DNA of 64,000 bases from Maratus speciosus (Eukaryota; Arthropoda; Arachnida; Araneae; Salticidae). Where the stretch lies: contig OZ010796.1 of assembly GCA_963932465.1 (NCBI GenBank), forward strand, positions 78,377,292-78,441,291, read 5' to 3'. Positions 36,216 to 46,987 of the stretch are shown in pieces. Within the stretch, counting starts at the first letter, position 1, and every line of letters starts with the position of its first letter. The translations under genes were made by a program, and so were the position numbers. The notes under the pieces were generated by a model, which saw only the letters and a program-made list of their open reading frames with translations, made no database searches and was not told where the DNA came from.

Positions 36216-37062
36216 AAGAATTCACTCCTTCAGAAAGAATTCCATCCCTGCTTTGTAGTTCAATTTTTTCCTATTTAAATAACATATTCCCAGTGCAATT
36301 CCCAGTTTAAGCATTTTTTGCATTTTTATTTTCGTGTTAAATAAAATCTAATACTAGATCCCCCAAAATTTGCAGTATATGAGAACCCAATATTTAAAAA
36401 AATTGAGTATGAAACTCTTCATTTAAAGAGTAAATTCGATTTTTTTTTTTTTTTTTTAAAGAGGGGTTTATTTACCATAAGAAAAGTTGAGAATTTAATT
36501 ATAAAATATTCAGAATTTCACGATAGCTTCATTTTAATGCTTCTATGATTTGTTTTCATGTTCACACACACACACATATATAATAACATACAGGAAAAGT
36601 CACTTCTAGTTTCAAAACCTATTTTGCCTAAATATACATTTTTTTTTTTGGCCTTGTTTGTATAAATGAACTTTGAGGAAAACCGCAATTTTTTGTGCGA
36701 AATGTAGTTATGCATGGAAATATACAAAACTCTAGCTGTTTTCTAATTTCCATTTTAAACTTGTAATAACCTTTTAACTTAAAGCTGTTCTCAACTGCTC
36801 TGCTCAACAAGCACAAAACGTTTTGACACATTTACAAATTCATTTTTTAACGGAAAGGTATAAAATTGGAAAGCCTGAGCATGGAATCGAACTGTGTTTT
36901 CCATTTTTTGATCCATAAATTACCTATTGAGTTATAAGCGATTTTGATCACATGACAAACACGTTTTTCGCACTTTCTTGAGTGGTTATTCTTCTTTCAC
37001 GCAGAAATTCGATTCAAAACGCCCACTTGGACACTATTTTCTGAAAGACCTGTTGCGTTTGG

Positions 37063-37107
<45 letters not shown>
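37063..37107. repeat. Poly-A tract
   Basis: A run of about 44 A. No retroposed gene was recognised upstream, so it may be simple slippage rather than a retrocopy tail. Confidence 0.7.
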
Positions 37108-39390
37108 GGAGAAAACAGTTCGATAACATAGTTTCTGAACAACAACACCAGCCAGTTTCATTCATTTCCCAACAAAAATAAATTAAAACTTGCGTCATAA
37201 AGTTGCCCTTTTGGATTTGAGAACAGCCTTAAAATAAAATAAGCTTAGTTTTCAATTTCTCATGTTTTGCAAATCCAAAATTTAAAATTTTGAACAAAAA
37301 AATCAAAGTAAATAATGATTTTTTTTTTTTTTTGAGGAAATGGAATTATAGCTGTAAATAATTTATATTCTATACAATGTGCTATTAAAAAATGAAAATT
37401 TCGAAAACTGATTTTACATGTAATAATCACAAAATTGCAGTAATATTTTCCTTTCAACTGTATAGTTTAGAGAATATACGGGTGTGCCATATAATTAAAA
37501 ATTGCTTTGAAACCAAATAATATCATTCAGAATATATATCTATATATATATTTAAGGTGACACAAAAAAGTTTTGACAAATCGGATTTCAAAACACAAAC
37601 CAATTTTGCCAAAAACAGATTTTTGGCTAAAAAGGTTTTCCTCGAAAATTATACATCTCTAATTATATAAAAAATAAATCACGATAGATGTTTGTTAATT
37701 TTCCAATTTTTATCAAATATTAAACTTCGAGTGAATTGCATATCCTTCATAGCGAACAAACAATTAATTTAAAAGTAAGTTTAAAATAAAATGTGGTTAT
37801 AACGGCGATAGAAAACGTTACAAGGAATTCAACATGTTCATCAAAGCGCTAAATTAACCTTTTAAAAAACAACCTTTTTTTTTTTTTTTTTTTACTTCTT
37901 TTAAATCCAAACAAAGTATTTCTTCTTCAACAAAAGTTTCGACAATTTTACGTTTTTGCTTTATTTTTATAGACATTCTAAGTTAACCAATTTTTTACAT
38001 AATATTACTGATGTTTTTACATAATCAAATTAGCCTACACTCACACAAAAAATATAATATATAATTCTGGACCTGCAGTTCTAGAATTACAAGTATGTAA
38101 AAATATATATTTCTAGAATTAGCTGTTTTTTTTTTCGCAAACAAATTCAAACCTAAGTTATATTTCATGCAACATTTTATGTGGTACTATAAACAAAATA
38201 TCAAAAACACTTACTGATATCGATATGACTTGATTTAAAATAACTGTCAATAGTGAATGAGAGACAAAAACTTGCTTCTTTTTTGAAGAAAACCCCTTCC
38301 TATATCCTGCTAGCCCTGTTAAAATAATGGAAATTTTCCATTCTGAAAACAGAGCCCGCGGGACTAGTTTGTAGGTCTGGGGTTAGTTTTCTTGTTTAAC
38401 GAGATGAGTAACTATATTCTTGACGAAAAGCAATGAAAAGTAATACTGTCTCTGTTGGGAACTATTTGTAGAGTTATCCTGATGTAATTTCAGTCGTTAT
38501 ATCCATATATGAAGCACATAAGATCCCTCCAGCCATCCAGAATGCAAGAAACTTCTAAATATAACGCTTCCACTAATAACGCAGTCGCAGTAATAACATA
38601 ATGACAACATTTTTCACAGTAAAAAATCCGGACCGGTCAAAGACGCGAACTGTTGAAGAACGTTTAAATTTGAATGCGACAACGGACTCCGGACTCACAA
38701 CACATATTCGCTTCTCAAAGAAAAAAAAAGCTGCGAGTCAGCATTTCCATTGGAAACAGATGGCTTTATTCATTACGTCAGTCTACGGGTTACAGTATGA
38801 TAAGTTGTTAAAACTTTTTTTTTATCAGCGGGAAAAGTGGAACGTTGTATAAGAAGAAATCAGAAGCATTTTATTTTCTTTATTTGGCGTTTTTCGCAAT
38901 GTTTACACTTATAAATTATATGAATATAATTATTACAGTTTTTATTCTTTCAGTAAGAGGGTAAAAAACATATTATAAATTAAAAAAATCGTCGTAACGC
39001 TAGTTAAAAAAATAACATTTATTCTTCGAAATGATTACATAATTGAACACTAAGAGAAAAAAGAACTAAGAAATTTTCGTAAGAGGAGCACCGCCCCCCC
39101 CCCCTTTCTTCCTAAACCACTAATAGAAATCAATTTTTAAATATTTCCTTTTGACGTTCGTATATTTAAAATTTATCTTAGATAAGGGGTGTTCAGAAGG
39201 GCACCCCTTACCTTCCACTAGAGGGAAAGAAATGTTCTGCATTTTGAAAAATATTGTTAGAAATTTATTTTTATATATCTATTTAATATTTAATACTTCT
39301 TACTAGTTAATTTTTTTATATTCCTTTTATATAAAAATTATCTTGTACAAGGTGTTCTCACAAAAGATTCTTGGTTTAGCTTATTTCATA

Positions 39391-39985
39391 TTTATATTTT
39401 GCGATTTAGTTAGGCGAACTAGGTAGGAGAGGAGACTCCAGACACATCTGTCCATCCTGTCCCCTTTCTACATTTTTTTCTAAGAACAATCATATCTCTT
39501 TGTATTTAGGGAACGGCCTATGAGTGAGCCATGAGCATACCTATGAGTGGAAGTAGTTTTTGAGAAATTTATATTTTGGGAAAAGTTTCTTTAGCTTGTA
39601 CTTTTACACTAAAAATAATTTAGTTCGAAAGTTAGTAAACGGGCATTTACAATTTTGGCAGACGTCCCCATGGTCAAATTAAGTTGCTTATTTTATACAC
39701 TAATACCAAATTTAGTGGATGGCAAAGCATTTCATCCATTCGAAAACGTTTTCTGACGGTGCTGTCAGATATATTGCGATACAATTGCATATGAGGACAC
39801 CAGAAGCGAAAGGCTATAAGTGACAAAATTGAAAAAACTGAGATCAGTATACAGGCTATCTGGAAATAAGGCTATTTCTTTTATGGTTGCTCTCAGAAGA
39901 AAAATATAGGGAGGGGAAACATTGGACAGATGTGCCTGAAGTCCCCTGCCTTGTTTGCTAAACTAAAACGCAAAATATAAGAGAT
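39391..39985. repeat. Inverted-repeat pair (MITE-like) within the CACTG element
   Basis: The left arm (about 39391-39470, TATTTTGCG then GACACATCTGTCCA) matches the inverse of 39905-39985 over about 80 bp. No clear target duplication, so the class is unknown. Confidence 0.55.
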
Positions 39986-40491
39986 TTCCTAATTATGTGT
40001 TGCATTCTGGAGGTCAACTACTTAAGCTCTATAAACTACTTAACCTCTTTAATCTGTACTTAAAATTTAAAAAATATATTGTACTTCACTTTCCTTCCAC
40101 AGTTATTGAAATAAGAATTGAAAGACCGCTATGAAATTAGCAACAGCTTCATATTTTAAGTCAATCACTTACTATTGATGTTAATCGTTAAATTCAATTT
40201 ATTCCAAATCTAAATTTTTTCACTTATATCCTTTGGCCGCAGGATCCTCATATACAATCGTCGTTTCATCATACATATGATACAATTGTATTACATTCAG
40301 ACATATAAGTGTCTGAATTTCTACATGTCTTAATTTCAGACACATGATCATTATTCAGACATTTTTCTCAGTTCATTTATACCATGATCACAGTAAGACA
40401 CTTAAGGGTCTTAAATTCAGACACTTATGATGTCTGAATTTCTTTTTCAGTCACATATGTGTCTGAATTTAAGACGCCTCTATTTGCAGTG

Positions 40492-41154
40492 TGCCGATGA
40501 ATAGGCAATGCAATTTTGCCTTTTCGTGTACCATTGAATGGGACTATTTCCCAACATGAATAGGTTTCCAGTAGTCGATTTTCTCGTTCTTGTATCCCCC
40601 GCCCAGTCGGAGTCAGAAAAACCGATGAGTTGTGGATTGTGACTTATGTTTAAGGTGAGGTTTAACGATTTTGTAGTGTTCAGGTAACTTATTATGCGTT
40701 TCACACCGTTCCAGTCTTTTAGGCGCGGATTTTCACATCTTCTGCTGAGTATGTTAACAGCGGCTGATATGTCTGGACGCGTAGTGGTTCCTATATATAA
40801 CAACGATCCTATCGCTTGTCTGAATTTCGTATTGTTGGGTAATAAATTTTCTTCGTCTTCTAATTTGTGAAAACCGGCATCCATAGGAGTGCTTACAGGT
40901 TTTGCGTTTTCTAAATTAAATTTTCTTGCAAGTTCTTCTATTTTTAGTCTTTGATTCAGTTTATACCCGTTTTCTGATTTCTTTATTTCCATGCCTAAAT
41001 AGTGAGCTACTTCCCCAAGGTCCTTTAATGCAAATTCTTCCTTTAAAGATTTTATTATGTCTTCAATCGTTTCGTTTTCACCGCCTATCAAAATGTCGTC
41101 AACATACACTATTACGTAAGTTGAAGTTTTGTTTTCTTTTCGTGTATATAGACA
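40492..41154 (-). CDS. copia RT C-terminal part and start of RNase H
   Basis: Continuation of the pol frame after the TAA at 41155-41157. It has the RT catalytic YVDDILIGG motif near 41103-41077, the HYLGMEI and RPDISAAVNILSR blocks typical of copia RT, and the start of RNase H (FSDSDWAGD, QNCIAYSSA) up to the insertion of the CACTG element. There is no start codon of its own; it is the 3' part of a polyprotein interrupted by a nonsense change in the context D-stop-CLY, where copia elements have DQCLY. Confidence 0.85.
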
Positions 41155-43251
41155 TTAGTCCACGGTGCTTTGTTGAAAGTTTAAATTTTTTAGAGATTGT
41201 TCTATTCTTTTGTTCCAAGTTCTGGCTGCCTGTTTTAGTCCGTAGATCGATTTTTTTAGTTTACACACTTTGTTTTCTGAGTTTTTCTCAACGTACCCCT
41301 CCGGTTGTTTCATATAAATTTCGTCTTCTAACTCACCGTAGAGAAAGGCTGTGTCGATATCTACGTGTCGCACGTTCAACTGCTTATGTGCGGCTACTGT
41401 CAAAAATGTTCTCACAGTTGTTTGTGACACTACTGGGGCGAAAGTCTCGTCATAGTTTTCCCCATATTTTTGGCTAAACCCTTTGGCTACTAAACGTGCT
41501 TTGTACTTTTGAGTGTTTCCGTAACTGTCTAATTTCTTTTTGAATATCCATTTGCAACCTATAACCTTTTTGTTAGGTGGAGGATCCACTAATTCCCATG
41601 TGTTCTGTTGTCTCAGCGAATTGATTTCCGCTTGTGTGTCTTTAAGCCAATTTTCCTTTTCTTTGGGATTATTTATTTCCAATATTTCATTCCAACTAGT
41701 GGGTTCTGTCATATCATCATTTTTTACATAACAGGCATATCTGTCTGGTGGTACCCCCCTGTTCGATCTTTCAGATCTTCTTGGTTCATTGGTCGGTTGT
41801 TTGGACGTGGTTGGTTCTTCGGTTGTGTTGTTTATCTCTGTTTCAATGTAATGTTTGTCGTCATATGAGTTTTCTGTCTCTTTATTTTCTTTTAGGTTAA
41901 TTTTGCTATTTTCTATGAATTTCACTGTTCTGCCAATTACAATTTTATTTTCTTTAGTGTATACGCGATATCCTTTTGAGTTGTTATCGTATCCTACAAA
42001 AATCCCTTCCTGAGCCCTGTCGTCCAATTTTCCTCGATGTTGTTCATTCACATATACGTAAGCTTTGCATCCGAATGTTCGCAAATAGTGTAAATTTGGT
42101 TTGCGATTAAACCATAGCTCAAATGGGGTTTTATTTGTCGATCTTGTTGGTAAGCGATTCTGTAAATGATTCGCGGTGTTAATTGCTTCTCCCCAAAATC
42201 TTTGTGGCAGATCTGCTTCTCTGAGTAGGCTTCTAGTCATGTCTAATAGCGACCTATTTTTTCTCTCCGCAATGCCATTTTGGTTCGGGCAATACGGCAC
42301 GGTTAATTGATGTTTAATGCCCCTTTTTCTTAGGTAATCCTCTATCCCACTATTTATGTACTCTCCCCCGTTATCGGATCTTATTGCTTTCGGATATATC
42401 CCGAACTGGTTTCGAACCATAGCTATATAGTCGATTAGTTTATCCTGTACTTCATCTTTATGTTTTAATAAGTATATTACAGTAAATCTAGAGTAGTCGT
42501 CAATGAAAGTTACAAACATTGTTTTACCACCTATTGTGGGGGTTCCTATCGCTGTGCATACGTCCGTGTGCACTAGATCGAGTACTCTACCTGTTTTGTT
42601 TCTATACACTGTTTTGGGATAGGGAGCATCGCTTGTTTTTGTTTGTATGCATGTTTCGCATGTTGTTCCATGTTTGCAATTATTTAGTTTTATGCCATAG
42701 GCTAAATCATCTTTAACCATTTCCTTTATGGAATTGTAATTTCTATGCCCTAGGCGTTCGTGCCAAAGTTCCAGGCAGTGTTTACTTTTGCATTCATGTA
42801 CCATATTTACTATATTCCTATCAGCATTTTCTAATAATTCAACTTCGTATAGGTTATTTTTCATTTTTGCCTCCAAATAGATTTTCCCATTTCGGGACAG
42901 CGTGCATCGATCTTTATCAAAAAATAATTTATACCCATTCTTTGTGGCTTTACTTACTGAAATTAAATTAGATTCTAACTCCGGTACATACAACACTTCT
43001 TTCAACGTAATTTTATTTATACCTCCATCGGATGTTTTCGTCGTGAATGTAGTTTCTCCTGTACCTAGCGAGTTTAGAGTTTTTCCGTTGGCAATTATGA
43101 CCGTTGTTTTTTCGGTGTCATTTAATTTAGTAAAGTCATCTTTATTGTTTAGGATATGTGAAGATGAACCAGAATCAATAATCCAGGTTTGTTTTCCTGC
43201 TTTGTCTATTAGAAAGGCTGCGTCGCTGCCTTGATCTGGTTTTATTTCGTT
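41155..43251 (-). CDS. copia pol: protease, integrase, RT N-terminal part
   Basis: The frame opens after a TAG at 43252-43254 and has no ATG at its head. Domains in order: aspartic protease with WIIDSGSSSH (about 43185-43155); integrase zinc finger HERLGH with CETC; integrase core with HTDVC, RSDNGGEY and the QNGIAERKNR glutamate; then the RT N-terminal part with KWIFKKKLDS and DIDTAFLYGELEDEI. It ends at an in-frame TAA (41155-41157), just before the RT YVDD box. Expression would need a -1 shift from gag, with which it overlaps by 10 bases (43242-43251). I see no canonical slippery heptamer there, so the frame change is probably a mutation. Confidence 0.9.
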   Translation of the reverse strand, partial: NEIKPDQGSDAAFLIDKAGKQTWIIDSGSSSHILNNKDDFTKLNDTEKTTVIIANGKTLNSLGTGETTFTTKTSDGGINKITLKEVLYVPELESNLISVSKATKNGYKLFFDKDRCTLSRNGKIYLEAKMKNNLYEVELLENADRNIVNMVHECKSKHCLELWHERLGHRNYNSIKEMVKDDLAYGIKLNNCKHGTTCETCIQTKTSDAPYPKTVYRNKTGRVLDLVHTDVCTAIGTPTIGGKTMFVTFIDDYSRFTVIYLLKHKDEVQDKLIDYIAMVRNQFGIYPKAIRSDNGGEYINSGIEDYLRKRGIKHQLTVPYCPNQNGIAERKNRSLLDMTRSLLREADLPQRFWGEAINTANHLQNRLPTRSTNKTPFELWFNRKPNLHYLRTFGCKAYVYVNEQHRGKLDDRAQEGIFVGYDNNSKGYRVYTKENKIVIGRTVKFIENSKINLKENKETENSYDDKHYIETEINNTTEEPTTSKQPTNEPRRSERSNRGVPPDRYACYVKNDDMTEPTSWNEILEINNPKEKENWLKDTQAEINSLRQQNTWELVDPPPNKKVIGCKWIFKKKLDSYGNTQKYKARLVAKGFSQKYGENYDETFAPVVSQTTVRTFLTVAAHKQLNVRHVDIDTAFLYGELEDEIYMKQPEGYVEKNSENKVCKLKKSIYGLKQAARTWNKRIEQSLKNLNFQQSTVD

Positions 43252-44090
43252 CTATAATTTCTCTTTTCTACTGATTCGCGGTCAGTGTTTCCTATCTGGT
43301 TATCAGATTGTTGATAGCACAACGATGATGAGTAATGTTTGTTTTTGTATGTTTGTTGTTGTTTTTGTGTATTTGGGTGATTGTTTCGATTTTTCAAATG
43401 CCAACATTCTCTGTACGTGTGATTTCTCAATTTGCAGTACGTGCACTGTTTATCTTTTTTAAAGTTATCATTAGGAAATCTTTTGTGCGTTTTAAACGCT
43501 TTTGTTGAATTTTCACCCTGGTCTGTGTTTTCGACCCTTCTATTGTACTCATCTGTTAATTTACTTCTAATAAATTGTGGTGTAAGCTCGTCTTCATTTC
43601 GTGATTCAAGTGCAGTGATCAAAGTATTATAACTAGGGGGTAGCGAACACAGCAATAAAGCTGAAAGATGGGAGTCGCTAATTGTTTCCCCGATCGCTGA
43701 GAGTTTGTCTATTAGTTCTAGAATGTATGTTATGTGTTTGATTAGGTCCCCGTTTTCTTGGAGCTTGGCTCCATAAAGATTTCTTAACAAAAATAATTTA
43801 CTAGAGAAGTTCGCCCGTTCGTGTATCGTTTTAAGTACGTGCCATGTCTCTTTGGCTGTGTTAAGCCCTTTTACATGGGCGATTTGTGAATCTTCAATTG
43901 ATAGATTTATTATCGCTCTGGCTTTCTTGTCCTTTTTCTCCCAATCGGTTGTGATTGGCGTGGGACTATCTTCGCTAATTACGTTGAACAAGTCTTCTCT
44001 AATCAGTAACATTTCAGTTTTGAATTTCCAATTGTTGTAGTTACTCGCATTTAATTTTTCTACCAACTGTATCTCGCGTGATGCGGCCAT
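43242..44090 (-). CDS. copia Gag (nucleocapsid protein)
   Basis: 282 codons starting ATG GCC GCA TC. It has the copia Gag fold signature (VEKLNASNYNNWKFKTEMLL near the start, ETWHVLKTIHE, LLCSLPPSYNTLI) and one CCHC zinc knuckle, CTYCKLRNHTYREC, near residue 215, used for RNA packaging. It ends at TAA 43242-43244, with the pol frame continuing in -1. Homologous to the N-terminal third of the polyprotein at 49862. Confidence 0.88.
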   Translation of the reverse strand: MAASREIQLVEKLNASNYNNWKFKTEMLLIREDLFNVISEDSPTPITTDWEKKDKKARAIINLSIEDSQIAHVKGLNTAKETWHVLKTIHERANFSSKLFLLRNLYGAKLQENGDLIKHITYILELIDKLSAIGETISDSHLSALLLCSLPPSYNTLITALESRNEDELTPQFIRSKLTDEYNRRVENTDQGENSTKAFKTHKRFPNDNFKKDKQCTYCKLRNHTYRECWHLKNRNNHPNTQKQQQTYKNKHYSSSLCYQQSDNQIGNTDRESVEKRNYRTK

Positions 44091-44355
44091 TTCTCTAGTT
44101 ATATAAGTTTTACTTATGTGAGGAATTATGTGAGGAATTGCTGTTTTTATTTTATTCTATATAAAACTTCTTATATATTTAATTTTCTTCAATTGTTTAA
44201 CATTTCATATATATCAACAAAAAACAATGCACAATATTTATTTCATCATCAACTAACTATATTTTCAATAATTTTCAATTTCTTTTTAATGTGCACACAT
44301 GTATGGCCAGTAGTTTTTTTTTCACATATTATTTACCTACTAAATACAGACCTTT

Positions 44356-44369
44356 TCGGTCTCATAATC
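44356..44369 (-). other. Primer-binding site, elongator tRNA-Met anticodon arm
   Basis: In element sense GATTATGAGACCGA, which complements the CTCATAATC anticodon-loop region of elongator tRNA-Met with one mismatch over 14. It lies 4 bp from the LTR remnant. Internal tRNA-fragment priming is known for Drosophila copia, which uses initiator tRNA-Met. Confidence 0.65.
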
Positions 44370-44373
44370 AAAT

Positions 44374-44384
44374 TGTTGGCAAAA
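44374..44384 (-). repeat. 11-bp remnant of the 5' LTR
   Basis: TGTTGGCAAAA in forward orientation equals the first 11 bp of the 3' LTR read forward (34076 onward). The target duplication ATTTC follows directly, so about 815 bp of the 5' LTR are missing without loss of the flank. Confidence 0.7.
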
Positions 44385-44492
44385 ATTTCAGACCCCTATG
44401 ATGTCTGAAATTTCATATTCAGACACTTAAGTGTCTGAATTACCTTTTCAGCCACATATGTGTCTGAATTTAAGACGCCTTTATTTGCAGTG
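44385..44492. mobile_element. Right-end CACTG element, part 2 (after copia insertion)
   Basis: Begins with the second copy of ATTTC and continues the subterminal palindrome array to a terminal CAGTG. The reverse-strand end reads CACTGCAAATAAAGGCGTCT, the same end type as 40491 and 57798. It is followed by TG. Confidence 0.65.
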
Positions 44493-44494
44493 TG

Positions 44495-45948
44495 TAACAG
44501 TGTGAATAAAATGCTTTTCAAACAAAAATGTGAGCTTTTTTTCGAATAACGAAGATTAATGATTTTGAATAGTTATAATGATAATGGTGATAAACTGAAT
44601 ACTGAAAAATTCATAAAAAATTTCATGTATTCCATCCATTTTCATAGCTGAAGAAATTAAAAAACTGCTTTATTCTCGAAACACTGGCAAAAACGCAAAA
44701 AAGGGCAAAATTTTTCAGAAACCCACACACATATATATATATACATATATATATTTATATATTTAATCTGAAAAAAAGAGAAGAGCTATTCTATTTCTTT
44801 ATATGAATATTACATGCAACATTTGTAAAATTATAAATAAAAATGTTTTTTGTGAAAGTGTCAAGAAGTTGTTTCGATCCTATAAGGAAGAGGTAAGGCA
44901 TTATTTTTTCTTTATTAATGCCGTATATTTTTCTTTTCATAGAGAGAAGAAATAAAGAAATATATTTAGATTTAATGAGTGTTGAAGCTAATTTTTGTAT
45001 TATTTCTTTTATTCCTTTTCTCGCAGGCAATGCAAAAATCGATTTATTTTGAAAAAGCAATAAATATTCCAATCGTATTTTTATTATATTCAGTTTGGAG
45101 ATTTTAAAATAAACATTTATACTATCCTCCTTTTCTTTTTTTCTCTTTCAGTCGCCAAAAAAAGAGTTAATGCCAAGAAAAGGGAGCATTTATCAAATGG
45201 ATTAAACTCATTAGAATTTCCGATAAGCGGTCATTGGTCAACTAATAAGAAAGGAAGGCATTAGTTTCAAAGGCGGCGGGGTTATGTAAATGGGATTTTA
45301 CAGCTAATTGCTGGATTTAACGCCATCTGGTGGCTTAAAAATCGTGGCCATCACTCTATACAAATGTCTTAATAAACTGTGAAGTTTTGTTACAGTCTCA
45401 ATGCGTTGGAGAGAGTTACATAATCTATGCTGGAAGCATGATTTTTCGTTCTTGTTTTAAATACATATCTTTTAGATAAGATAAAAATATGAAATTAGAA
45501 CGAAAGGTTTTTTTAACTATTTGGAAAAATTGTTATTGTTCTCGTCAGGGTAGGAAATCAAAAGCATATCTGAAGCTTTTTATTGGTTTAATCCTCATTT
45601 TATCCGTTTACTGATTGGTCTATACAGTAATCTGTATTTCCCTTTACTTTCAACAGATATGGATACCTTCTGTTGCCACTGTGACAAAAAGTAATAAAAA
45701 CTACAAAAAAAAAAATTAATAACTCAGAAACAAATTGAGATACAGCTTTCAAACAAATTGCATTTAAAAGAACATTTTTTTCTCTATCCGACGGTGTAAA
45801 ATGTAATATTTTTGGATGTTTAGAAGTTTAAGAATGAAATTTCATGTAAAATTGGTAGTCAGATTTCTTGGAAATCTGACGATGGAAAAGCCTTTTCCCG
45901 AACAGCCAATGAAATGCTTGGATAGTACGTAAGTTTCAGGTGGATAAT
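44495..45948. other. Non-coding region
   Basis: No supported gene or element. There is a TA microsatellite near 44735-44765. The segment 45321-45335 (reverse strand CCACCAGATGGCG) resembles a CTCF core motif. Confidence 0.4.
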
Positions 45949-46987
45949 TGTCGGAAATAGTTCAAAATGTATTTTGACCTTTCGTTTTGTGAAATATGCG
46001 GCAGGTGGCGACACTTTACGGACAAACATCAAACAATTCTAATAGACTGGGACAATTACCCGTAATAAACTTGTCTTCATTTGCGTTCATTGCCTGTGAC
46101 GTATGCAACTATTCAATATTCCTACAGATGGCAGCACTACAAAAAAACTTTAGAAGACTATAATACACTGTTAAAAATTTTGCAGCATTCTGACAGGTCA
46201 TTCGACTGTTTTTTTGAAAAAACGGTTTCATAACCATAATTTAACTGTATTCTGACCATAAAATGGCCAATAATATGGTCAGAATAGTGTTAAATTCACG
46301 GTTGTGTAACCGTTTTCGGAAAAAACGGTCAAATGACCTGCCAGAATGCTGCAATTTTTTAACAGTGTAGCAGAACGTTTTTGACTGGGCTTTGATAGAC
46401 TCTAAATTTATACTTAAGTCAGCATTTTGTACTGTAAAATTAAATTCTGTTGAAGAGGCGTCCTACCTATACTTGTGAAACCCCATTTCATCTTCAGTCT
46501 AGGGCGTATCTCTTGAGTGATGAGGACATATGTTTTGTCTGTCACTTTCTGCATTCGTTTTACGGGAAGCTATCTTTGGCTCTCAAGAATGCAACACATT
46601 ATTAATCAAGTTAAATACAAATTGTATATATATATTACTGATAACCTAGAATATGAATAGAACACTAATTAATTGTATTTGATTAAACGTAATAATTTCT
46701 TTTAAAATTGTAAGCCTGGATCAATTAAGTAATTCTACCACACAACACTTCAATAACATAATCATTTCAGAATGAAATAAGGGTAAGGTGGATACAGCAA
46801 CTTCTGTGATACTCCGAAGAACCAGCGCTCTCGCCTATACAGGCAAGAAGAATTATTTTCTCTTACAAATATTATGCATTTCAAATTAAATTTCAAATTA
46901 AATTTCAATTAAAATAATTTATAAAATTACTAAATGAAAGAACAGCCTTTATTTTATTAAGAATTCATGAACTCCAAAACCTTCATA
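45949..46987 (+). repeat. Solo copia LTR (same family as 48528-49356), with MITE inside
   Basis: Begins TGTCGGAAATAGTTCAAAAT and aligns along its whole length with the 829-bp LTR of the forward copia element, with many substitutions. Removing the 202-bp MITE and its duplicated TA leaves about 835 bp. Flanks ATAAT and ATAAC are a near-match target duplication. No internal retrotransposon sequence remains, as expected after LTR-LTR recombination. Confidence 0.75.
46166..46367. mobile_element. 202-bp palindromic CACTG MITE
   Basis: Ends CACTGTTAAAAATTTTGCAG and, in reverse, CACTGTTAAAAAATTGCAGC. It is nearly palindromic throughout and flanked by TA (46164-46165 and 46368-46369). It interrupts the solo LTR relative to the intact LTRs at 48528 and 53861. 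The end sequence resembles the element at 16645. Confidence 0.8.

Larger units (their letters stand above)
35255..40491. mobile_element. 5.2-kb CACTG-ended element inserted in copia RNase H
   Basis: The left end starts CACTGTAAACTGAAATGTCT; the reverse of the right end starts CACTGCAAATAGAGGCGTCT. It is flanked by TG on both sides (35253-35254 and 40492-40493). The empty site is inferred from the uninterrupted RNase H reading frame, which confirms a 2-bp duplication. Both ends carry about 200 bp of stacked palindromes based on AAGTGTCTGAA/TTCAGACACTT, like CACTA-type subterminal repeats. Near the left end is an internal foldback (about 35600-35800 against 35970-36215). No transposase is visible, so it is a non-autonomous element. 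A homologue lies inverted at 57798-62318. Confidence 0.75.
34076..44384 (-). mobile_element. Ty1/copia retrotransposon, reverse strand, split by a CACTG element
   Basis: Element-sense order: 11-bp remnant of the 5' LTR, primer-binding site, leader, gag, protease-integrase-RT-RNase H, polypurine tract, 826-bp 3' LTR. Flanked by a perfect 5-bp duplication ATTTC (34071-34075 and 44385-44389). Broken by a gag/pol frame change, one in-frame TAA, and a 5,237-bp insertion at 35255-40491 in RNase H. Integrase before RT places it in Ty1/copia. It shares gag and pol architecture with the forward element at 48528-54689 but is clearly diverged from it. Confidence 0.9.

Noticed and set aside
38601..38852. 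83-codon frame as a host exon
   Set aside because: Inside a non-autonomous CACTG element, no recognised domain, and I could not find a matching frame in the homologous element.
40926..41477. Forward-strand 183-codon frame
   Set aside because: Antisense shadow of the reverse-strand copia RT coding region.
43242..43251. Programmed -1 frameshift between gag and pol
   Set aside because: The overlap is only 10 bases with no canonical slippery heptamer, and the related forward element uses one continuous frame; mutation is simpler.
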